A stretch of 6,004 nucleotides of DNA, taken from NCBI GenBank assembly GCA_934446285.1, contig CAKSEI010000100.1:1-6004 (forward strand), written 5' to 3'. Below the pieces are notes generated by a model. That model was given only the letters and a program-made list of their open reading frames with translations. It searched no databases and was not told where the DNA came from. The translations under genes and the position numbers were made by a program. The DNA comes from an uncultured Eubacteriales bacterium. GTDB taxonomy: Bacteria > Bacillota > Clostridia > Oscillospirales > CAG-272. This document shows, one piece after another, positions 1-4,917 of the stretch. How positions within the stretch are numbered: position 1 is the stretch's first letter; each line of letters opens with the position of its first letter.

Positions 1-140
1 CCCTTATCCTGCCGAATTTTCTCGGTGTAGAGGGTGTATATCTCGCAGAATCGGTGGCGGATGCGACCTCGGCAATCTGCTGTACCGTTATCTTCGCTCT
101 TACCTTCCGCAAGATTCTCAAAAAGCGTGAACAGACATAA
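1..140 (+). CDS. MATE-family efflux transporter, C-terminal end (partial)
   Basis: An open frame enters from the left edge (first full codon at 3) and stops at TAA 138-140. The 45 visible residues begin LILPNFLGVEGVYLAESVAD, continue through a hydrophobic stretch (AICCTVIFALTF) and end in a basic tail (RKILKKREQT). A G-[VI]-x-G-[VI]-[YW]-x-A segment, a last membrane helix and a short Lys/Arg-rich cytoplasmic tail are typical of the C-terminus of MATE drug/sodium antiporters (NorM/DinF type), which export cationic drugs across the inner membrane. Only the last helix is visible, so substrate and subfamily cannot be judged. Another polytopic transporter is possible. The gene ends 12 bases before the hairpin at 152-189. 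Confidence 0.6.
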   Translation, partial: LILPNFLGVEGVYLAESVADATSAICCTVIFALTFRKILKKREQT

Positions 141-151
141 ATTAAATAATC

Positions 152-196
152 AAGCGGTCACAAGGACAGATACAGCCCCGTGACCGCTTTTCTTAT
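152..196. terminator. Shared intrinsic terminator between converging genes
   Basis: A perfect 10-bp stem (152-161 AAGCGGTCAC with 180-189 GTGACCGCTT) encloses an 18-base loop and is followed on the plus strand by TTTTCTT. It lies between the end of the transporter gene (+) and the stop of the cytidine deaminase (-). On the minus strand the stem is followed by a T-rich run (GATTATTTAATTT), so it probably ends transcription from both sides. The loop is long for a terminator, which slightly lowers confidence. Confidence 0.75.
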
Positions 197-585
197 ATCC
201 ACCACTCAGGTGTCAGCTCTCCGAGCGTTATCACCTTATCTTTTTCATAGTCGAGCATTATCTCAACATTCTTATAATCATCCGCCATAAGCTGTACCAT
301 AAACTCTCTGCATGCCCCGCACGGCGCACCCGTCTTTCCGTCCGGCATAATTGCAATAACTCTTCTGATTTTATCATCGCCGTTCGTTATCATATTGAAG
401 ATTGCGTTTCGCTCCGCACATATTCCGAGAGTGGAACAAGTGTCTATGCAAACTCCTGTATAGATTTTGCCCGAAGCCGACAGCACAGCGGCGGCTACAC
501 CGCCTGCGGAAATATATCCGTTTATATCTCTGCTGTTCTGCACCGATTTAGCCCTTGCGTACATTTCATTCCATATCTTATCCAT
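193..585 (-). CDS. cdd: Cytidine deaminase
   Basis: A 130-residue zinc-dependent cytidine deaminase, which converts cytidine/deoxycytidine to uridine/deoxyuridine in cytoplasmic pyrimidine salvage. The signature is complete: C56-A-E58-R gives one zinc ligand and the catalytic glutamate, and P88-C89-G-A-C92 gives the other two zinc cysteines. The length fits the small homotetrameric bacterial class. The N-terminal half has the expected substrate-pocket region (ISAGGVAAAVLSASGKIYTG). The start is supported by GGAG on the minus strand (593-596), 7 bases before ATG. It is transcribed alone from its own promoter (629-657) and ends at the shared hairpin. It ends in ELTPEWWI, a tail I associate with a clostridial branch that differs from E. 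coli Cdd and is sometimes loosely compared with blasticidin-S deaminase. Activity on other cytosine-like nucleosides cannot be excluded. Confidence 0.93.
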   Translation of the reverse strand: MDKIWNEMYARAKSVQNSRDINGYISAGGVAAAVLSASGKIYTGVCIDTCSTLGICAERNAIFNMITNGDDKIRRVIAIMPDGKTGAPCGACREFMVQLMADDYKNVEIMLDYEKDKVITLGELTPEWWI

Positions 586-628
586 TTTTTATCTCCGTGT
601 TGATTAAAGTAAATCTGCGATTTTTTCA

Positions 629-657
629 AGTATAGCATTAACATCTTTTTTAGTCAA
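629..657 (-). promoter_or_regulatory. Sigma-A promoter of the cytidine deaminase gene
   Basis: On the minus strand, TTGACT (-35, 652-657) is separated by exactly 17 bases from TATACT (-10, 629-634), which is preceded by TG one base upstream (extended -10). The predicted start near 622 gives a leader of about 37 bases before the deaminase ATG at 585. Hexamers and spacing are close to consensus and no operator-like palindrome overlaps, so fairly strong housekeeping expression is expected. Confidence 0.85.
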
Positions 658-678
658 GCAACCGTAAATTGTATTTTT

Positions 679-713
679 AGCACCGCCCGCACATTTCCCG
701 TGCAGGCGGTGCT
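679..713 (-). terminator. GC-rich hairpin after the XRE regulator gene, probable terminator
   Basis: A 14-bp stem (679-692 with 700-713) around a 7-base loop begins 6 bases after the regulator's stop codon. In minus-strand RNA the only non-Watson-Crick pair is a G-U wobble; in plus-strand RNA the same position is a C-A mismatch, so the structure is better on the minus strand. It is followed there by AAAAATAC rather than a U run, so it is not a textbook intrinsic terminator. It may work less efficiently or mainly protect the mRNA 3' end. Confidence 0.55.
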
Positions 714-719
714 TTGCGT

Positions 720-1088
720 TTATTTCAGAAATTCCGCCAGTATCTGACCGAGTACCCTGTACTGCTCATCGCTGAGCCTTTTTCTTACTGTATTGTTGTA
801 TTCGTGAAAAGCGTCTATAAGCAAGCGAATGCAGTCAGCCTGTCCGTCCGTAAGCCCGATAAGCGAAACCGTTCCGGATTGCTGTAAGCCGCACAATTCA
901 TCGATTGATACACATAATTCTTTTGACAATGTGCAGAGCGAATCTAAAGACGGACTGGCAGTATTGTTTTCATATTTGCTAATCATAGAATTGCTCACAC
1001 CAAGAATTTTTGCAATTCTCTCCTGTGTGATATTTTTTTCATTGCGATATTTCTTCAACCTTGCTCCGAAATCATACGGTTCATTCAT
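720..1088 (-). CDS. XRE/Cro-CI family transcriptional repressor
   Basis: A 122-residue DNA-binding protein with a single XRE-type helix-turn-helix at about residues 8-65. The core is TQERIAKILGVSNSMISKYE (21-40), where SNSMISKYEN contains the recognition helix. The C-terminal half (about 78-122) is short, charged and probably helical and likely dimerises the protein. No peptidase or metal-binding motif is visible, so it is not a LexA/ImmR-type cleavable repressor. I place the start at ATG 1086-1088: AAAGGA (minus strand, 1098-1103) lies 9 bases upstream, whereas the in-frame ATG at 1095-1097 would abut the ribosome binding site. It sits beside a control region with two matching palindromes covering both promoters, so autoregulation plus repression of the gene at 1231 is the natural reading (inference). 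It may be the controller of a restriction-modification or other accessory module. Confidence 0.88.
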   Translation of the reverse strand: MNEPYDFGARLKKYRNEKNITQERIAKILGVSNSMISKYENNTASPSLDSLCTLSKELCVSIDELCGLQQSGTVSLIGLTDGQADCIRLLIDAFHEYNNTVRKRLSDEQYRVLGQILAEFLK

Positions 1089-1097
1089 AATCAACAT

Positions 1098-1103
1098 TCC
1101 TTT
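1098..1103 (-). promoter_or_regulatory. Ribosome binding site that fixes the repressor start
   Basis: AAAGGA on the minus strand is 9 bases from ATG 1088 but directly touches the longer in-frame ATG at 1097. This favours the 122-residue product over the 125-residue one. Confidence 0.75.
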
Positions 1104-1125
1104 AATTCACTATTTTGATTCAATC

Positions 1126-1144
1126 ACTTGAATTTAATTCAAGT
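1126..1144. promoter_or_regulatory. Operator O1, 19-bp perfect palindrome
   Basis: ACTTGAATT-T-AATTCAAGT is a perfect 9+1+9 palindrome centred on 1135. It contains the plus-strand -35 hexamer (1128-1133) and lies about 34 bases downstream of the predicted minus-strand start. It shares the core TTGAATT-n-AATTCA with O2. It is the likely binding site of the adjacent XRE repressor (inference from position and shared core). Confidence 0.75.
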
Positions 1145-1156
1145 TTATGCTAAAAT
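1128..1156 (+). promoter_or_regulatory. Rightward promoter for the methyltransferase gene
   Basis: TTGAAT (1128-1133), a 17-base spacer and TAAAAT (1151-1156) with an upstream TGC (extended -10). The predicted start is near 1163. The -35 lies inside O1, so a bound repressor would block polymerase. Transcription would run through the truncated methyltransferase at 1231 and, with no strong terminator seen before it, could reach the operon at 1478. Confidence 0.7.
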
Positions 1157-1175
1157 AGTTGCATTAAACGAAATA

Positions 1176-1204
1176 ATTATCGAAAAAAGTTGAATTAAAT
1201 TCAG
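1176..1204 (-). promoter_or_regulatory. Leftward promoter for the XRE repressor gene
   Basis: On the minus strand, CTGAAT (-35, 1199-1204), a 17-base spacer and GATAAT (-10, 1176-1181), with a predicted start near 1169. The -35 lies inside O2. Both elements fall at the mirror image of the rightward promoter about position 1166, so the two promoters face each other with starts only about 6 bases apart. Confidence 0.6.
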
Positions 1205-1207
1205 CTT
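1187..1207. promoter_or_regulatory. Operator O2, 21-bp near-perfect palindrome
   Basis: AAGTTGAATT-A-AATTCAGCTT is a 10+1+10 palindrome with one mismatch, centred on 1197, 62 bases (about six helical turns) from the centre of O1. It covers the leftward -35. The stem is too AT-rich to be a convincing terminator despite the following T run. Confidence 0.7.
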
Positions 1208-1230
1208 TTTATCTATGGAGCAAAAATAAC

Positions 1231-1401
1231 GTGCAACAACAAATAAAATCCAGACAACGTGTGACCGAACACGGCGAGGTTTTCACCGCCGAGCGTGAAG
1301 TAAAGGCAATGTGCGACCTTGTAAAACAGGAAACCGAGCGTATCGACAGCCGTTTTCTTGAAATAAAGACTCGCTATTTGATACAAAATGCTGCCGCATA
1401 A
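1231..1401 (+). pseudogene. Adenine-type DNA methyltransferase, N-terminal fragment cut off by insertion
   Basis: GTG at 1231 is preceded by GGAG (1217-1220, 10-base spacer) and opens a 56-codon frame ending at TAA 1399-1401. Its first 44 residues include IKSRQRV, HGEVFTAEREVKAM, DLVKQETERIDSRFLE. From memory of the family, this is the N-terminus of an N6-adenine DNA methyltransferase found in restriction-modification and mobile-element modules, in which SRFLE is followed directly by PACGxGNFL (SAM-binding motif I). Here the reading changes after E44 (codon 1360-1362) to unrelated IKTRYLIQNAAA and stops. Motif I and the NPPF/Y catalytic motif are absent, so the product cannot methylate DNA. 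The promoter, operators and ribosome binding site look intact, suggesting recent disruption. A short functional peptide is possible but less likely. The family call relies on recall, not a search. Confidence 0.7.
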
Positions 1402-1477
1402 CCGCAGGGGTGTCGCGGTGTCGTTAGGGGTGTCGGTTTACTGACCGGCGCTATTTTTGTATATAGGAGATATGAAA
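1402..1477. other. Leader before the cargo operon with GGTGTCG direct repeats and a small hairpin
   Basis: This gap holds three copies of GGTGTCG, two of them within GGGGTGTCG (1407-1415, 1417-1423, 1427-1435). Next is a 6-bp hairpin (GTCGGT 1432-1437 with ACCGGC 1444-1449), then TATTTTT, and AGGAG (1465-1469) for the next gene. The hairpin plus T run could be a weak terminator. The repeats lie 45-73 bases inside the proposed element end, where recombinase binding sites would be expected. No convincing promoter was found here. Confidence 0.5.
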
Positions 1478-1663
1478 ATGCCAACAATATCAAAAAAAGA
1501 GCTGGAGGATTACCAGCAGTTGTGTAAAGATCGAAATAACGGTAGAATATTAACACCAGATGGGCTTAGGCTCATTTGTGAAGCATATAAAAACGATCCG
1601 GAATCCATTGGAAAGCATATGCTGGAAACACTGGCCCGGATGCAGAATAAGGAGCGATATTAA
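1478..1663 (+). CDS. Small protein of unknown function, partner of the TIR-like gene
   Basis: A 61-residue, mostly charged and probably helical protein, beginning MPTISKKELEDYQQLCKDRN and ending ETLARMQNKERY. I chose ATG 1478-1480 because AGGAG (1465-1469) is 8 bases upstream; the in-frame ATG at 1472 is only 2 bases from it, and the TTG at 1457 lies before it. No signal peptide, membrane segment or cysteine pair is seen. The region ILTPDGLRLICEAYKNDPES could form a compact helical domain, but I do not recognise the family. The stop codon ends 1 base before the ATG of the TIR-like gene, so the two are almost certainly co-transcribed and translationally coupled. By position it may be an antitoxin, regulator, trigger sensor or structural subunit of the effector; none of these is shown by the sequence. 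Confidence 0.75.
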   Translation: MPTISKKELEDYQQLCKDRNNGRILTPDGLRLICEAYKNDPESIGKHMLETLARMQNKERY

Positions 1664-1664
1664 G

Positions 1665-3284
1665 ATGGCTGATTCAACTTTTACCATTTTTTATTCGTGG
1701 CAATCAGATCTTCCTAATAGCACAACGCGCGGACTTATCGAAAGTAGTATTGAGGCGGCGGTTAGAAGCCTGAGAGATACGGTTTCCGTATATGCTGATC
1801 GCGACACGCAGGGAGTGACTGGTTCACCGGACATTGTACAAACTATTTTCTCAAAAATTGACGAAAGCGATGTGTTTGTAGCAGATGTTACGTCAGTTGC
1901 CACATATCATCCTTTGGATAAAGACGGAAATGAGGCAGACAGACTCAAGGCAACCCCCAATGCTAATGTTATGATTGAGCTTGGTTATGCTACGCAAGTT
2001 GTAGGCTGGGATAATATTATTTGTATAATGAACGATGATTATAGTCATGATGGGGAGATTCCGTTTGATATAGAGCACCATAGGCTTACACATTTCTCGT
2101 TACTGGGAAGAGAAAAATCAGAAGTTCGCAAGCAATTGAGGGACATTATTGCAGATACTGTCATGAATGTAATGGAAAACGGAAAAAGAGTACGGCCTCA
2201 GTTCTCTAACATTTCTATTGGAAGTTGGAGTGGTGAAGCAAAGGCAGTTAGCAAAAATCTAATCCCCTATAATGTTTATGCGTCAGGGGCAGCAAAGTCT
2301 ATAAAAGAGGTTATGCTGGACACAATTCGAATGTTACTTGAAAACATCCAGAATGCAAAGGTAAGGAATGTTGATGAATTACCTCCTGTTGAAGAAATTG
2401 CGCCAGAGAAAAAAAGCGTCCAAGGCAAAACAATCATAACAAAAGATGGTATTGAACTTACTCCACTACCAAGCAAAGTGCTTTTAGATTTTAATAAGTG
2501 GAGTCCTGTTGTTATTCAAGAAAAAGAGAAAACAGATACCATAGCACAAATAATGGCTTACTTGGGAATCGAAGTGGGCATGGAAATATTTGATTTTGGC
2601 GGATTGAGACGTAAGCCTTCTATGATTCCCGGTTTTGGAAGTGAGTACGACGGAACGGATGAAGAAAAACAGAAATATGATGATTATGTCGAAATAGTGG
2701 CTACAATTGCCAGAATTCAAATGCTCGAAACGTATTTTAAGACATTTGATGGAGTAATCCTTCTTCCGCTTGCAGCCCAAAACGAATCCTCAATTTCTGA
2801 TAGCGATATTACTATCTCTATTCAAATTGAAAATTCAACGGCAGAAGCTATATATCCTACGGCAGAGCTAATTTGCGATGACCTAAAAGGTGTTGAGGGG
2901 TATGTTTATGAAGAAGGACTTGTTGAGATGGCCCTCGCTCAGAATAACACTGTGGATATAAAGAACAGTCGAGATGATAGGCTTTGGGGCATGGAGGATC
3001 AGCGAGGCGAAATGGATGCCATGCTTCGAAGTGGAATTAATGGTCAGCCGAGATATACGGAAGAAGATTATGTGCGAGAGCTATCAAGATATATAGCTTC
3101 TCCTGAAGCAGGAAACTCTGAGGTATATTCATTCCACATTCCTTCATTACATGCAAAAGAATCAAAATGGTTGTCGAGGATGATAATTCTTAGGCCGCTT
3201 AAAGACACTATACAGCTCAGTTATTCAATTAAATCGAGTAGTTCAAATGGCGATTTAGCAGGCACACTTGAACTTACTGTATAA
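1665..3284 (+). CDS. TIR-like domain protein, putative defence effector
   Basis: A 539-residue protein. The start at ATG 1665 is supported by AAGGAG (1649-1654) 10 bases upstream and the preceding stop 1 base away; the frame is open further upstream, but that part overlaps the small gene. Residues about 6-170 form a TIR-like/nucleoside-hydrolase-like domain: a first strand with FTIFYSWQSDLP (6-17), a loop DRDTQGVTGSPDI (45-57), IDESDVFVADVTS (65-77) and PNANVMIELGYA (98-109), where E105 is in the place of the catalytic glutamate of TIR NADases and nucleoside deoxyribosyltransferases. Such domains typically cleave NAD+ or bind nucleotide signals in bacterial immunity. Residues about 175-280 look like a linker with a charged stretch; about 285-370 is helical; about 380-539 has alternating hydrophobic segments suggesting a beta-sandwich. 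I do not recognise this C-terminal part, and it may be the sensor. No signal peptide or transmembrane helix is seen. Codon use is AT-richer than in the recombinases downstream. Confidence 0.8.
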   Translation: MADSTFTIFYSWQSDLPNSTTRGLIESSIEAAVRSLRDTVSVYADRDTQGVTGSPDIVQTIFSKIDESDVFVADVTSVATYHPLDKDGNEADRLKATPNANVMIELGYATQVVGWDNIICIMNDDYSHDGEIPFDIEHHRLTHFSLLGREKSEVRKQLRDIIADTVMNVMENGKRVRPQFSNISIGSWSGEAKAVSKNLIPYNVYASGAAKSIKEVMLDTIRMLLENIQNAKVRNVDELPPVEEIAPEKKSVQGKTIITKDGIELTPLPSKVLLDFNKWSPVVIQEKEKTDTIAQIMAYLGIEVGMEIFDFGGLRRKPSMIPGFGSEYDGTDEEKQKYDDYVEIVATIARIQMLETYFKTFDGVILLPLAAQNESSISDSDITISIQIENSTAEAIYPTAELICDDLKGVEGYVYEEGLVEMALAQNNTVDIKNSRDDRLWGMEDQRGEMDAMLRSGINGQPRYTEEDYVRELSRYIASPEAGNSEVYSFHIPSLHAKESKWLSRMIILRPLKDTIQLSYSIKSSSSNGDLAGTLELTV

Positions 3285-3291
3285 CGAGGTA

Positions 3292-3332
3292 CTCCCCATC
3301 ACTGGAACAATCCAATGGTGGGGAGCATTTTT
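3292..3332. terminator. Shared intrinsic terminator between the cargo operon and recombinase genes
   Basis: A 14-position stem (3292-3305 CTCCCCATCACTGG with 3312-3325 CCAATGGTGGGGAG) has one G-U wobble and one mismatch, a 6-base loop, and then CATTTTTA on the plus strand. It begins 7 bases after the TIR-like gene stop and ends 5 bases before the recombinase stop at 3331, so it separates two converging transcripts. Confidence 0.8.
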
Positions 3333-4917
3333 ATGCTTGGATTTCCTGACCGTTCTTGAAGGTGAAGCGAATGTCATCGGCGCTGTAGACCGTGGCGTAA
3401 TCCACCATGCTGTGCCAGCTTTCAAGGGAGAACTCAGCCAGTGCGTCCGGCATCTGTTCAAAGGCGTTCAGGAAAGTTCCCGTGTTGGCTCTGGCCGTCT
3501 GCTTTTCCTGAATCTCGGCGGTGACTTCTTCCAGTCGGGTCTTGGCCCGGTCGAAGCGCTGTACCAAGCTGTCGTAGCGTTTTTGGTATTCGGTCTGGTT
3601 CAGCGCGGTGCGGGCGTTCTCTTGAATGGCCTGCTGTACCATGTCGGAGACCACCTGCGTTTCTTCGAGGAGCTGGGCCTGTTCCGCTTCCAGCTCGGTG
3701 GTGTCGAACAGGAGCGCCTGCATCTCTCTGCCGTTGGCGATGACCGCAGCCTTTGTGGCCAGCAGCTTGTTCGCCGCCGAAAGGAAGTGCAGCTGGATTT
3801 CTTCATCCGTCAGGTGCGGTGTTTGGCACCGGCAGTCGCCATCAAATTTGTGATTGCACTGCCAGATGGTCTTGCGGTACTTGCTGTTGGAGTGCCACAC
3901 CTTTGAGCCGTACCAGCTTCCGCATTCGCCACACTTGATTTTGGTGGAAAAGGCGTGGACTCCGCTGTGGTACTTTTTGCCCTTGCCGCGTTTTGCCATT
4001 TCCCGCTGCACCATCTCGAACACTTCAGGGTCGATGATGGCTTCGTGGTTATCCTCGACATAGTACTGCGGGATTTCACCCTCGTTGACCTTGGTCTTCT
4101 TGGTCAGGAAATCGACGGTGTAGCTTTTCTGAAGGAGCGCATCGCCCTTGTACTTCTCATTGCTGAGGATACTCTTGACGGTGGAAATGCTCCATTTTTT
4201 CTTGCCGCCGGGTGTCGGAATGCCGTCCTTGGTGAGGGTATCGGCTATGCCGTGGTAGGTCATGCCCTGCAGGAACAAGCTGTAGATGCGCTTGACGATG
4301 ACTGCCTGCTCTCGGTTGACCACCAGATTCCCGTCCGGGCCTCGGTCGTAGCCAAGGAAGCGCTGGAACGGAACACTGACCTTTCCGTCTGCGAAGCGCT
4401 TTCTCTGGCCCCAAGTGCAGTTCTCGGAAATGCTGCGGCTTTCTTCCTGTGCCAGTGAGGACATGATGGTCAGGAGCAGCTCGCCCTTCCCGTCAAACGT
4501 CCAGATGTTCTCCTTTTCAAAATAGCACTCGATGCCGTTTTCCTTGAGCTGACGGATGGTGGTCAGGCTGTCCACCGTGTTCCGGGCAAACCGGCTGACG
4601 CTCTTGGTCACGATGAGGTCGATTTTCCCGGCCAGCGCATCCGCGACCATGCGTTTGAAGCCCTCGCGGTGCTTGGTGCTGGTGCCGGTTATGCCTGCGT
4701 CCGTATAAACATCGACGAACTCCCAATCGTCCCGGCTCTTGATGTAATTGGTGTAGTAATCAATCTGGGCCTCGTAGCTGGTGAACTGGTCGTCGTGGTC
4801 AGTGGAAACACGCGCATAACCGGCGACCTGGCGCTTTTTCTGTTCTGTGATAGGCGTAGCCGTGAAGCGGGTCAGCGTGGCCGGGATGGTGGTAATCTTC
4901 TTAGTCGTTTTCGGCAT
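3331..4917 (-). CDS. Large serine recombinase (site-specific integrase/excisionase)
   Basis: A 528-residue large serine recombinase, which cuts both DNA strands at att sites through a 5'-phosphoserine link and rotates the ends. The N-terminal resolvase domain spans about 29-170: GYARVSTD holds R36 and the predicted nucleophile S38, followed by YTDAGITGTS (71-80), KSVSRFARN (105-113) and the helix-E region around SSLAQEESRSISEN (153-166). The 'recombinase' domain follows (about 185-310, with GYDRGPDGNLVVN and STVKSILSNEKYKGD). A zinc ribbon (C329, C332, C354, and C362 or C364) comes next, then a coiled coil (about 400-475) and a C-terminal segment. All catalytic features look intact. GGAGG (4925-4929, minus strand) is 8 bases before ATG 4917, and the ATG lies inside the end of the upstream recombinase gene (17-base overlap). 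Markedly GC-richer than the neighbouring cargo. Confidence 0.93.
   Translation of the reverse strand: MPKTTKKITTIPATLTRFTATPITEQKKRQVAGYARVSTDHDDQFTSYEAQIDYYTNYIKSRDDWEFVDVYTDAGITGTSTKHREGFKRMVADALAGKIDLIVTKSVSRFARNTVDSLTTIRQLKENGIECYFEKENIWTFDGKGELLLTIMSSLAQEESRSISENCTWGQRKRFADGKVSVPFQRFLGYDRGPDGNLVVNREQAVIVKRIYSLFLQGMTYHGIADTLTKDGIPTPGGKKKWSISTVKSILSNEKYKGDALLQKSYTVDFLTKKTKVNEGEIPQYYVEDNHEAIIDPEVFEMVQREMAKRGKGKKYHSGVHAFSTKIKCGECGSWYGSKVWHSNSKYRKTIWQCNHKFDGDCRCQTPHLTDEEIQLHFLSAANKLLATKAAVIANGREMQALLFDTTELEAEQAQLLEETQVVSDMVQQAIQENARTALNQTEYQKRYDSLVQRFDRAKTRLEEVTAEIQEKQTARANTGTFLNAFEQMPDALAEFSLESWHSMVDYATVYSADDIRFTFKNGQEIQA

Noticed and set aside
1187..1210. O2 palindrome with following T run as an intrinsic terminator
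   Set aside because: The stem is almost entirely A/T and would be unstable; sequence identity with O1 and overlap with a -35 box fit an operator better.
1215..1229. Four-codon frame ATG GAG CAA AAA TAA just before the methyltransferase GTG
   Set aside because: It uses the GGAG that serves as the downstream ribosome binding site and has none of its own; probably chance, not a leader peptide.
1361..1379. AAATA...TATTT inverted repeat at the proposed insertion junction as the recombinase core site
   Set aside because: Only 5-bp arms of A/T bases; too likely by chance to call an attachment site without the other element end.
1437..1465. Possible promoter TTTACT - 17 bases - TATATA before the small gene
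   Set aside because: The spacing is right but the hexamers are poor, and the transcript would start at about 1472, losing the AGGAG that fits the gene's start.
1560..1664. Longer upstream start of the TIR-like frame (574 residues, in frame from 1560)
   Set aside because: The extra 35 codons overlap the 61-residue gene in another frame and have no ribosome binding site; ATG 1665 has AAGGAG at a good distance and lies 1 base after the upstream stop.
3268..3906. 212-residue plus-strand frame opposite the recombinase
   Set aside because: It overlaps the strongly supported recombinase on the other strand, crosses the terminator hairpin and has no family features; antisense shadow in GC-rich coding DNA.
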